11,624 nt of DNA from CAWUJT01 sp963922715 (lineage in GTDB: Bacteria > Pseudomonadota > Alphaproteobacteria > Rhodobacterales > Rhodobacteraceae). This document shows, piece after piece, positions 1 through 6,003 of this stretch (positions are counted from its first letter, which is position 1; every line of letters starts with the position of its first letter). The translations under genes were made by a program, and so were the position numbers. The stretch is taken from positions 1 to 11,624 of the forward strand of contig CAWUJT010000078.1 of assembly GCA_963922715.1 (NCBI GenBank), written 5' to 3'. The notes beneath the pieces were generated by a model. That model was not told the origin of the DNA, ran no database searches, and saw nothing but the letters and a program-made list of their open reading frames with translations.

Positions 1-321
1 GGCCTCAACCGCCACAGGGGCGGCCTCTGCCCTCGCGGCCTCTGCGGACGCAGAGGCGGGCACGGCGTCCGCGTCCTCGCCCTCTTCCAAAATGATGGCA
101 ATCGGTGTGTTCACCTTGACGCTTTCCGTGCCTTCGGCAATCAGAAGCTTGCCCATCACACCTTCATCAACGGCTTCAAATTCCATCGTGGCTTTGTCGG
201 TTTCGATCTCGGCGATGATATCACCTGACGACACCCTATCGCCCTCCTTCACGAGCCATTTGGCCAGTGTGCCTTCCTCCATCGTGGGCGAAAGGGCGGG
301 CATGAGAAGTTCGGTAGCCAT
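1..321 (-). CDS. pdhB: Pyruvate dehydrogenase E1 component subunit beta, N-terminal part (lipoyl domain), partial
   Basis: E1-beta of the pyruvate dehydrogenase complex, which with E1-alpha carries out the thiamine-diphosphate-dependent decarboxylation of pyruvate. Only the first 107 codons are in the window; the gene continues past base 1. Residues 1-80 are a complete biotinyl/lipoyl domain starting MATELLMPALSPTMEEGT, with the lipoylation lysine at K43 in ETDKATMEF. Residues 82-107 are an Ala/Glu/Pro-rich flexible linker (swinging arm). In many alphaproteobacteria E1-beta carries such an N-terminal lipoyl domain, which E. coli-type E1 lacks. The start lies 22 bases after the pdhA stop, so the two are co-transcribed. 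The alternative is the E2 gene (pdhC), whose N-terminus is nearly identical; the position directly after pdhA favours pdhB. The catalytic part is not visible. Confidence 0.85.
   Translation of the reverse strand, partial: MATELLMPALSPTMEEGTLAKWLVKEGDRVSSGDIIAEIETDKATMEFEAVDEGVMGKLLIAEGTESVKVNTPIAIILEEGEDADAVPASASAEAARAEAAPVAVEA
38..57 (-). repeat. Perfect inverted repeat and 15-base direct repeat in the pdhB linker
   Basis: GCCTCTGC (38-45) and GCAGAGGC (50-57) form a perfect 8-bp stem with a 4-base loop. GCGGCCTCTGC also occurs twice, at 20-30 and 35-45, as a 15-base-period direct repeat. Both lie inside the coding sequence for the Ala/Glu-rich linker, so repeated Ala-Glu codons explain the pattern most simply. 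An mRNA hairpin is possible but there is no evidence that it acts. Confidence 0.5.
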
Positions 322-343
322 GTCTTGTCCTCTCTGGTCTCAA

Positions 344-1333
344 TCAGGCGTAAATATCGGTGTAGAGTTCATCCACGCTGGGCTCGGGGCTCTCTTTGGC
401 GAAATCGGCCGCCGCGTTCACAATGGTTTTGACCTCTTTATCGATGGTCTTAAGGTCATCTTCGCTGGCATGATTGCCGGCCAACAGCAGATCGCGCACA
501 TGTTCGATGGCGTCGCGTTCTTCGCGCATCTTTTGCACCTCGTCCCGTGTGCGGTATTTGGCCGGGTCTGACATCGAATGGCCGCGGTAGCGGTAGGTTT
601 TGATCTCAAGGATATATGGCCCCTCACCGGCGCGGCAATGGGCCACAGCCTTTTCTCCGGCGGCCTTGACGGCCAGCACATCCATACCATCCACAATCTC
701 CCCCGGAATGCCAAAGGCCGTGCCCCGAGTGTAAAGATCCGGTGTGGAGGTCGAGCGGGCCTGTGCCGTGCCCATGGCGTATTGGTTGTTTTCAATCACG
801 AAAATCGCGGGCAAATCCCACAGGGCCGCCATGTTGAAGGTTTCATAAATTTGGCCCTGATTGGCTGCGCCATCACCAAAGTAGACAAAGCTCACATTGT
901 CAGTGCCGTTATACTTATCCGCAAACGCCAGGCCCGCCCCCAAGGGGACTTGTGCGCCGACAATCCCGTGGCCGCCATAAAAGTGTTTTTCTTTTGAGAA
1001 CATGTGCATCGAGCCGCCTTTGCCCTTGGAATACCCGCCTTCACGGCCCGTCAGCTCGGCCATGACCCCTTTGGGATCCATCCCGCAGGCCAGCATGTGG
1101 CCATGATCGCGATAAGAGGTGATGCGCTTATCTCCGTCTTTGGCTGTGGCTTCAAGGCCAACCACAACTGCCTCTTGCCCGATGTAGAGGTGGCAAAAAC
1201 CGCCGATCAGACCCATACCGTAAAGTTGCCCCGCTTTCTCTTCAAAACGGCGAATAAGCAGCATGTCCTTGTAATAACTGAGAAGCTCATCAGAGGAAAC
1301 ATTGGGTCGCGTGCTTGGTTTCCGTGATGCCAT
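344..1333 (-). CDS. pdhA: Pyruvate dehydrogenase (acetyl-transferring) E1 component subunit alpha
   Basis: E1-alpha, 329 residues, the thiamine-diphosphate-binding partner of E1-beta. The complex converts pyruvate, NAD+ and CoA to acetyl-CoA, CO2 and NADH in the cytosol. The thiamine-diphosphate motif runs from GDG (153-155, in YFGDGAANQG) to NN (182-183, in VIENNQYAMGT). The conserved YRYRGHSMSDPAKYRTRDE loop is at about 248-266, the site region of the phosphorylation loop in eukaryotic E1-alpha. Length fits the family. I chose the ATG at 1333 because GAGGAG sits a few bases upstream and MASRKPSTRPNVS is the natural N-terminus; an in-frame ATG at 1384 would add 17 residues with no ribosome site. 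It is followed after 22 bases by pdhB and preceded after 104 bases by the deiodinase-like gene. Confidence 0.97.
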   Translation of the reverse strand: MASRKPSTRPNVSSDELLSYYKDMLLIRRFEEKAGQLYGMGLIGGFCHLYIGQEAVVVGLEATAKDGDKRITSYRDHGHMLACGMDPKGVMAELTGREGGYSKGKGGSMHMFSKEKHFYGGHGIVGAQVPLGAGLAFADKYNGTDNVSFVYFGDGAANQGQIYETFNMAALWDLPAIFVIENNQYAMGTAQARSTSTPDLYTRGTAFGIPGEIVDGMDVLAVKAAGEKAVAHCRAGEGPYILEIKTYRYRGHSMSDPAKYRTRDEVQKMREERDAIEHVRDLLLAGNHASEDDLKTIDKEVKTIVNAAADFAKESPEPSVDELYTDIYA

Positions 1334-1363
1334 GATATTCTCCTCACCATCAAAGCAAACATA

Positions 1364-1377
1364 GTTTAATACTAAAC
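1364..1377. repeat. Short inverted repeat in the pdhA leader
   Basis: GTTTA (1364-1368) and TAAAC (1373-1377) form a perfect 5-bp dyad around a 4-base centre. It lies between the pdhA start codon and the candidate -10 box at 1394-1399, so it would fall just after the start of the transcript. It could be a repressor site. At this length it could also be chance in AT-rich DNA. Confidence 0.3.
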
Positions 1378-1393
1378 AATCCATATCGACAGT

Positions 1394-1402
1394 TTTATAG
1401 CA
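1394..1402 (-). promoter_or_regulatory. Candidate extended -10 promoter for pdhA-pdhB
   Basis: On the minus strand the bases read TGC-TATAAA, an extended -10 element. No good -35 box is found 17 bases upstream. It would give a leader of about 50 bases before the pdhA ATG. This would allow pdhAB to be transcribed independently of the upstream ftsB and deiodinase-like genes. The call rests on sequence inspection only. Confidence 0.35.
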
Positions 1403-1437
1403 TGTCCACAGATGTCGTGGGTTTTACGCCAAAGGTG

Positions 1438-2133
1438 CTATGAAAATACCGACATGACCCGCGACAGGGGCTTTTTGCGCTTTGCAGCAGAGGGCACGGT
1501 CGCGTTTTCTGCTGGCCAGCCCACGGGAAGAATCATAACCGGTTTTTCTGCGGCTGGACGGTTGCAAAGGGTATTGAGGAACTTCATCGGATTCGGCGTA
1601 TGCTCCAGGCAGACAAGGCCCGCCTGATGCAACGCCGCAATCAAGAAGCCTGTGGCAATGCCCACACTTTCCGGAACATAGTAATTTTTGTAGCGCGTGC
1701 CGTCTTCCGTGTGGCCATAGCGTTCTGCAAAAACGACAATCAGCCAAGGTGCGATTGTCAAATGGGGTTTGGATACATCCGTGCCAATCGGTTCAAGTGC
1801 CGCGAGCCATTCTTCGCCTGCGCCGCCGCCGTAAAATCCGCGTTCCTCTTCTTCGGCAGCCGCGCGTATCCGAGCTTTCATCTGCGGGTCTGAAACCGCC
1901 GCAAAATGCCAAGGTTGATGGTTGGCCCCAGACGGTGCGCTGACAGCCGTTTCGATACAGGCCTGAATGATGGGTTCAGGAACTGGACGATCTGAATAGT
2001 CCCGGACAGAATGCCGTTTGCGCATGTACTCGCGAAAGTCCTGCGCGATCTTCAACGCCTCTGCATCTGGCTTTTGTACGCGGTCGGGCAGGGGAATGGG
2101 ATCATATGTAACAGATCCAGATTTAAACATCAT
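1438..2133 (-). CDS. Nitroreductase-family flavoprotein resembling iodotyrosine deiodinase
   Basis: A 231-residue FMN-dependent enzyme of the nitroreductase fold. The FMN phosphate-binding segment is RHSVRDYSD (40-48), followed by SAPSGANHQPW (65-75). The protein resembles the iodotyrosine deiodinase (IYD) branch along its whole catalytic domain. From IR at 89-90 to AP at 128-129 it aligns with human IYD (recalled from memory) without gaps. This places E97, Y101 and K122 on the human residues E157, Y161 and K182, which hold the amino-acid part of the substrate. T179 in HTP matches the threonine next to the flavin N5. The C-terminal EKPVMILPVGWPAENATVP also matches. IYD enzymes reductively remove halide from halotyrosines. 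Whether this protein does so, or is a general flavin reductase, is inference. It starts MM (2133); the second ATG at 2130 is equally possible, with GAGG upstream. It lies 43 bases after the ftsB-like gene and 104 before pdhA. Confidence 0.85.
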   Translation of the reverse strand: MMFKSGSVTYDPIPLPDRVQKPDAEALKIAQDFREYMRKRHSVRDYSDRPVPEPIIQACIETAVSAPSGANHQPWHFAAVSDPQMKARIRAAAEEEERGFYGGGAGEEWLAALEPIGTDVSKPHLTIAPWLIVVFAERYGHTEDGTRYKNYYVPESVGIATGFLIAALHQAGLVCLEHTPNPMKFLNTLCNRPAAEKPVMILPVGWPAENATVPSAAKRKKPLSRVMSVFS

Positions 2134-2176
2134 GCCCTCGTTGTTTGCTGTTCACGCCTTAAGAAGCGTATGAATG

Positions 2177-2479
2177 TTATTGGATCACGATTTCTTCTGG
2201 GCGAACCATGCCTAGCATATCGCGTGCACGTTCATCCAGAAGATCAAGGTCTAAATAGGTGTCAGACAGCCTGAGGGTTTTGTTGCGCATGTGCTTAACC
2301 TCAGCCATGACGTCGTCAAGCTCGGCCTGCAATCGTTCTTGTTCTGCGGTGTAGTGAATTTCATGAAACACGCCATATTCACCTTGTGTGGCCGCAAATC
2401 CAAAATAAACGGCCAGCACACCCGCACAGAAAAAAAACGAAACCGCAAAGACAGAATGTGAATGTTTTGATTTTTCCAT
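2177..2479 (-). CDS. ftsB: Septum formation initiator family protein (FtsB/DivIC-like)
   Basis: A 100-residue bitopic inner-membrane protein of the FtsB/DivIC family, which joins FtsL and FtsQ in the divisome to activate septal peptidoglycan synthesis. The layout is typical: a short cytoplasmic tail (1-8), one membrane helix (about 9-29), a coiled coil (about 43-73, TAEQERLQAELDDVMAEVKH), and a C-terminal segment LDLDLLDERARDMLGMVRP matching alphaproteobacterial members. The ATG at 2479 lacks a strong ribosome site, but no better in-frame start keeps the membrane helix. In many related bacteria this gene lies just upstream of pdhA (from general knowledge); here the deiodinase-like gene sits between them. 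The gene symbol follows the family rather than proven function. Confidence 0.88.
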   Translation of the reverse strand: MEKSKHSHSVFAVSFFFCAGVLAVYFGFAATQGEYGVFHEIHYTAEQERLQAELDDVMAEVKHMRNKTLRLSDTYLDLDLLDERARDMLGMVRPEEIVIQ

Positions 2480-2586
2480 AACACGAACAAAAAGTTATCC
2501 TTTATATCTATCGCACATATCTGATCATGTTGCAAACCTTTCAAAGCTTTGAGAAGGGTCAGGCCGGGTTTGTCTCTAGTTCGTGC

Positions 2587-2617
2587 TTGACATGCGGGCT
2601 CTGCACGGGCATGCCCG
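2587..2617 (+). promoter_or_regulatory. Possible rpmG promoter/operator element
   Basis: A perfect TTGACA (2587-2592) in the context GCTTGACA could be the -35 box for rpmG, whose ATG is 90 bases on. No TATAAT-like sequence follows at 16-18 bases; that place is occupied by the 12-base palindrome CGGGCATGCCCG (2606-2617). Either the -10 box is weak and masked by an operator-like dyad, or the TTGACA is coincidental. The 202-base gap between the ftsB-like gene and rpmG must hold divergent promoters. No convincing promoter was found for the ftsB-like side. Confidence 0.3.
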
Positions 2618-2681
2618 CTCAACATTCGATAGTTTAGGGATGATCTGTTTTGACAGCATGCCCCCCGATCAGGAGGTTTCA

Positions 2682-2849
2682 ATGGCTAAGCCAACCACGA
2701 TTAAAATCCGTCTGAACTCTACGGCGGGAACTGGACATTTTTACGTGACCAAGAAAAATGCGCGGACCATGACGGAAAAAATGAGTATCCGCAAATATGA
2801 TCCTGTCGCGCGGAAACATGTGGAATACAAGGAAGGCAAGATCAAATAG
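2682..2849 (+). CDS. rpmG: 50S ribosomal protein L33
   Basis: Ribosomal protein L33, 55 residues, part of the large subunit near the E site. The sequence MAKPTTIKIRLNSTAGTGHF, followed by YVTKKNARTMTEKMSIRKYD and VARKHVEYKEGKIK, is a full-length match to the family. It contains no cysteines, so it is the zinc-independent (C-minus) form. The start is fixed by a perfect AGGAGG at 2671-2676, six bases or so before the ATG. An in-frame upstream ATG at 2583 would add 33 residues unlike any L33 and is rejected. It stands alone, divergent from the ftsB-like gene, and ends in a strong terminator 18 bases after its stop. Confidence 0.97.
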   Translation: MAKPTTIKIRLNSTAGTGHFYVTKKNARTMTEKMSIRKYDPVARKHVEYKEGKIK

Positions 2850-2867
2850 TCTTTGCCGAAGTTATGA

Positions 2868-2897
2868 AAAAAAGGGCCGATAATTCGGCCCTTTTTT
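2868..2897. terminator. Bidirectional intrinsic terminator between rpmG and the Bax1/YccA gene
   Basis: The arms AAAAAAGGGCCGA (2868-2880) and TCGGCCCTTTTTT (2885-2897) pair perfectly over 13 bp around the loop TAAT. The GC core is followed by a T-run on the plus strand (for rpmG). The A-run gives a T-run on the minus strand, serving the convergent gene whose stop is at 2921. Confidence 0.92.
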
Positions 2898-2920
2898 GTT
2901 TGTTGTGGTTGTTTCAAGAA

Positions 2921-3667
2921 TTATTCACGATTGCCCAAAAGTTGCAGCAAGAACATGAACATGTTGATGAAGTCCAAATACAGGTTCAACGCACCCATAA
3001 TCGCGGCTTTACCCAAGAATTCCTGATCACCATGGGCGGCGTGCATGATATATGTATTCTTGATGTTTTGCGTGTCATAAGCTGTGAGACCGGCAAAAAT
3101 TAGCACACCGAGAATGGACACAGCGAACATAATTGCAGGTGACTGAAGGAAAATATTGATCACCATTGCCACGATCAATCCGATCATACCCATGATCAGA
3201 AATGATCCCCAGCCAGAGATATCTTTTTTCGTGGTGTATCCCCAAAGGCTAAGCCCAGCGAAGGAAATAGATGTCACAAGAAACACTTGCGCGATTGACA
3301 TGCCGGTAAAGGCCACAAAAATCCACGCCATGGATAACCCCATAATAGAGGCAAAGCCGTAGAAGAATAATTGTGCCATTGCCGCGGACAACCGATTGAT
3401 TGCTGCGCCGAACGCAAAGACTGCGATGAGGGGTGCGAACATAATTGCCCACCCCAGCAAATTGGGTTGTAGCGTGATCGGATCGCGGAACAGACCAAGA
3501 AGTTCAGGTGTTGTCCCAACCGCCCAGGCCACCGCGAAGGTGAGCAGCATGCCAATAGACATGGTGCCATAGACTTTGTTCATGTGGGCACGTAGCCCTT
3601 GGTCGATTTGTGAAATTGCGGACCCTGAAAGACCAGAGGTCCGTAACTGGTCTTGATAGTTTGCCAT
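2921..3667 (-). CDS. Bax inhibitor-1/YccA family membrane protein
   Basis: A 248-residue multi-pass inner-membrane protein of the Bax inhibitor-1 (TMBIM/YccA/YbhL) family. About seven hydrophobic helices follow a soluble N-terminus of roughly 30 residues. Family landmarks are WGYTTKKDISGWG (142-154), LTAYDTQNIK (194-203) and the last helix GALNLYLDFINMFMFLLQLL (225-244). D198 and D232 are the two acidic residues in the last helices that form the pH-sensing pair of the calcium-leak homologue BsYetJ (general family knowledge). In bacteria YccA-type members also modulate the FtsH protease. Which role applies here is unknown. The start at 3667 has GGAGG upstream. It is transcribed alone and ends at the terminator shared with rpmG. 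Confidence 0.95.
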   Translation of the reverse strand: MANYQDQLRTSGLSGSAISQIDQGLRAHMNKVYGTMSIGMLLTFAVAWAVGTTPELLGLFRDPITLQPNLLGWAIMFAPLIAVFAFGAAINRLSAAMAQLFFYGFASIMGLSMAWIFVAFTGMSIAQVFLVTSISFAGLSLWGYTTKKDISGWGSFLIMGMIGLIVAMVINIFLQSPAIMFAVSILGVLIFAGLTAYDTQNIKNTYIMHAAHGDQEFLGKAAIMGALNLYLDFINMFMFLLQLLGNRE

Positions 3668-3702
3668 GGATGTCCTCCAAAAAATTTAAAGCTCAAAGCG
3701 AG

Positions 3703-3770
3703 AAGCCCCGCCTCTTGTCCTTTATATCAGAACTTTGGGCGGGGTTTTCAAGAAAATCCTGCGCGGATTT
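3703..3770 (-). terminator. Probable terminator region of the DUF1127 gene
   Basis: Reading the minus strand from the DUF1127 stop, a first hairpin has 6-bp arms at 3770-3765 and 3759-3754, a 5-base loop, and TTTTCTT after it. A second has 7-bp GC-rich arms (3744-3738 and 3712-3706), extendable to 10 bp with a G-U pair, with a 25-base loop and only a modest T-run. The first better fits an intrinsic terminator. The second could also sit in the leader of the next gene (start 3667). Confidence 0.45.
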
Positions 3771-3795
3771 CACATATAGTTAAGCGAATATTTGT

Positions 3796-4002
3796 TTACG
3801 ATTTGCGCCAATGTTGCGGAACATCCCAAAAGGGGCGGCGCGCTTCTTCCAAGGCCTCGCTGTGGGTGAGGCCAAGATCTTTCAATTGTGCCGCATCAAG
3901 CTCTGCCAAAGCACGTCTTTCATGTGCCACAGCAAACATACGCGACAAGGAAATTTTGTTATAGAGTGAGCGAATACCAATATCGGTGGAGACAGAAGAC
4001 AT
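3796..4002 (-). CDS. DUF1127 domain-containing small protein
   Basis: A 68-residue, charged, soluble protein. Residues about 28-66 (HERRALAELDAAQLKDLGLT, then SEALEEARRPFWDVP) are a DUF1127 (YjiS-like) domain, with the family pattern of an arginine-rich start, L-x-x-L-x-D, the DLGL turn and a tryptophan near the end. DUF1127 proteins are numerous in alphaproteobacteria. Those studied in Rhodobacter sphaeroides (CcaF1) and Agrobacterium bind RNA or influence stress, phosphate and carbon metabolism. The function here is not known. The start at 4002 has AAAGGA about seven bases upstream. It is divergent from the LysR-type gene across 116 bases, which suggests that regulator could control it. Confidence 0.88.
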   Translation of the reverse strand: MSSVSTDIGIRSLYNKISLSRMFAVAHERRALAELDAAQLKDLGLTHSEALEEARRPFWDVPQHWRKS

Positions 4003-4118
4003 GGGGGCATCCTTTCTTTATCAAATGTGTCAAGGCTCGATATTATGATTGTTATATGAGGGCACTTGATATATTTTCAAAACGAATAAATGTGATACGT
4101 TTAATAAGGTTTTGTGAT

Positions 4119-5015
4119 ATGTTACGTAATCTCGATATGGCCTCTTTAAGAGCTTTTGCAGCGGTCGCAGAAACCGGCGGCGTGACCCGTGCAGCGGGCA
4201 CACTCCACCTCACGCAATCGGCGGTTTCTATGCAAATCAAACGCTTGGAAGCGCTACTTGATGTTGAGCTGCTCACAAGATCGGGGCGCGGCATTGTTCT
4301 GACGGCCTCGGGGGAGCAACTTTTGAGTTATGCGCGGCGCATTTTATCGCTGAATGATGAGGCTTGGGTGAAATTAACCGCGCAAGAGTTTGAGGGGGAA
4401 ATCCGTCTGGGTGTACCACAAGATATTGTGCCGCATGCAACGCCACAGGTATTGCGGGCTTTTCATGCCGCGTTTCCCCGGATGAAAGTGCAACTCATTT
4501 CGTCTTTTACAACCCGGCTGAAGGCTCAGCTTGAGGCTGGGGCCCTAGACGTTATTCTCACCACGGAAGAGGGCTGTGGCCCGATGGGGGAGACGCTGAT
4601 CTCTGTTCCCTTGATTTGGGTTGGCGCCCCGGATGGGGTGGCCTGGCGTCAGCGCCCGCTTCCGGTTGCTTTTGAAAATGCTTGTATTTTCCGGTTTCAT
4701 GCGCTGGCGGCTCTGGATGCTTCAGGTATTGCTTGGGAGGCGACGGTAAAGACCGATAACTCGCGCACGGTTGAAGCCACGGTTGGGGCTGATTTGGCCG
4801 TGCATGCCATGATTGACGGTGTTGTGCCGCCTGGAATGGCGCCTGTGCTTCATGGGGGCGCTTTGCCGTCGTTGAAAGAATTTAATGTCAACCTTTACCG
4901 CTGCCCTGGTTTTACGGGGCAAGCGGCCGACCACTTGCTGCTGCTTTTGCGCCAGATTTATCCCGACCTTATGTCATCGTCACGACGACCTTCCCCGTTG
5001 AGCGTCGCGTCCTGA
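4119..5015 (+). CDS. LysR-family transcriptional regulator
   Basis: A 298-residue LysR-type regulator. Residues about 8-66 form the winged helix-turn-helix (LRAFAAVAETGGVTRAAGTL, then HLTQSAVSMQIKRLEALLDV and ELLTRSGRGI). The effector-binding domain starts at about 92 (FEGEIRLGVPQDI). The ATG at 4119 was chosen because TAAGGT lies eight bases upstream and it gives the standard spacing to the HTH. In-frame ATGs further upstream would run into the DUF1127 promoter region and add an unrelated tail, and the ATG at 4137 is close to the HTH. The usual LysR target is a divergent neighbour, here the DUF1127 gene. The effector cannot be inferred. Its last 47 bases overlap the 3' end of the convergent oxidoreductase gene. 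Confidence 0.94.
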   Translation: MLRNLDMASLRAFAAVAETGGVTRAAGTLHLTQSAVSMQIKRLEALLDVELLTRSGRGIVLTASGEQLLSYARRILSLNDEAWVKLTAQEFEGEIRLGVPQDIVPHATPQVLRAFHAAFPRMKVQLISSFTTRLKAQLEAGALDVILTTEEGCGPMGETLISVPLIWVGAPDGVAWRQRPLPVAFENACIFRFHALAALDASGIAWEATVKTDNSRTVEATVGADLAVHAMIDGVVPPGMAPVLHGGALPSLKEFNVNLYRCPGFTGQAADHLLLLLRQIYPDLMSSSRRPSPLSVAS

Positions 5016-5931
5016 GCAGATCGAGGCCCGCCTCCACATCGTTGAGGGGAAGAATGTGTGAGATATGGGGGCAAAGCTTCCCCTGTCGGTAAAGGTCGAA
5101 AAGTGCAGACAGGCTGTCTGTGACGATCTTTGGGGTGGTTTTGAGGTATCCGCCCCAATAGAGCCCATGCACAGAGATATTTTTGACAAGAAGATGATTG
5201 GCTTTGATCTCTGGGATCTTGCCGCTGGCAAAGCCGATCAGAAGGATGCGCCCATCTGGGTTGGTGGCCCGCAGGGCTTGTGTAAACAGATCGCCCCCCA
5301 CCGCGTCATAGACCACATCCGCACCGCCCAAGGCTTTGACCTGGTCCCGCAAAATCGCGCTGTCGCTATCGATCAGATGTTGTGCGCCGGCGGCTTTGGC
5401 AACGGCAAGTCTTTCAGATCCACGCGCACAGGCGATGACCTCGGCCCCTAACGCCGCACCAATTTCTACGGCGGTCAGACCAACACCCCCTGCGGCCCCA
5501 AGAACCAACAGCCGTTCTGCCGGTTGAAGGCGCACTTTATGGGTTAGGGCAACATGGCTGGTGCCATAAGCGATCACAAAGCCTGCGGCCTCTGCATCAC
5601 TCATGCTTTGGGGCACCATAACACAGCGGCTTGCATCAAACACACCGTGCTCAGCCAGGCCGCCGTGTCCAACGAACGCCGCGACACGGGTGCCGATGGC
5701 AATGTCTGATACCCCCAGGCCTGTGTTTGTGACACGCCCACAGACCTCCATCCCCGGCACAAAGGGCAGGGGTGGTGTGTCCTGGTATCGCCCGTTCAGC
5801 ATCAAAAGATCAGCATGATTTAAACCACAGGCGCTGATTTGCAACTCAACTTGCCCAGGGCCCGGAGAAGGGCGATCCATAACTTGAAGGCGTGCTGGTG
5901 TGTCAGCATCAGATTTTACGTAGGCGCGCAT
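4969..5931 (-). CDS. Zinc-free NADPH:quinone oxidoreductase-like protein (MDR superfamily)
   Basis: A 320-residue medium-chain dehydrogenase/reductase of the quinone oxidoreductase branch. The N-terminal GroES-like domain includes GLNHADLLMLNGRY (36-49) and LPFVPGMEVCGRV (55-67). The Rossmann fold has LVLGAAGGVGLTAVE (142-156) for NADPH. The cysteine cluster and catalytic cysteine/histidine set of zinc alcohol dehydrogenases are absent. Members reduce quinones or enoyl/enone substrates; the substrate is unknown here. The ATG at 5931 is preferred because AAAGGAA precedes it at good spacing; one at 5946 adds five residues with GGGGAG too close. It converges on and overlaps the LysR-type gene by 47 bases, and is divergent from the phosphatase gene across 72 bases. 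Confidence 0.9.
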   Translation of the reverse strand: MRAYVKSDADTPARLQVMDRPSPGPGQVELQISACGLNHADLLMLNGRYQDTPPLPFVPGMEVCGRVTNTGLGVSDIAIGTRVAAFVGHGGLAEHGVFDASRCVMVPQSMSDAEAAGFVIAYGTSHVALTHKVRLQPAERLLVLGAAGGVGLTAVEIGAALGAEVIACARGSERLAVAKAAGAQHLIDSDSAILRDQVKALGGADVVYDAVGGDLFTQALRATNPDGRILLIGFASGKIPEIKANHLLVKNISVHGLYWGGYLKTTPKIVTDSLSALFDLYRQGKLCPHISHILPLNDVEAGLDLLRTRRSTGKVVVTMT

Positions 5932-6003
5932 GTGGTTTCCTTTCATCTCCCCTATCCTATATGTTCGTTGGCGCTTTCAAGCCATTGACGACGGCTTTGT
6001 CCC

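Noticed and set aside
92..571. Long open frames on the strand opposite pdhB/pdhA and similar ones opposite gyrA
   Set aside because: They are antisense shadows of well-identified genes, with no family resemblance and no ribosome site.
2583..2681. In-frame extension of rpmG to an upstream ATG
   Set aside because: The 33 extra residues do not resemble any L33, and a perfect AGGAGG sits directly before the ATG at 2682.
3668..3795. Small RNAs downstream of the DUF1127 gene, as found after ccaF1 in Rhodobacter sphaeroides
   Set aside because: No repeated CCUCC-type loops or series of hairpins was seen on the minus strand; only one or two terminator-like hairpins are present.
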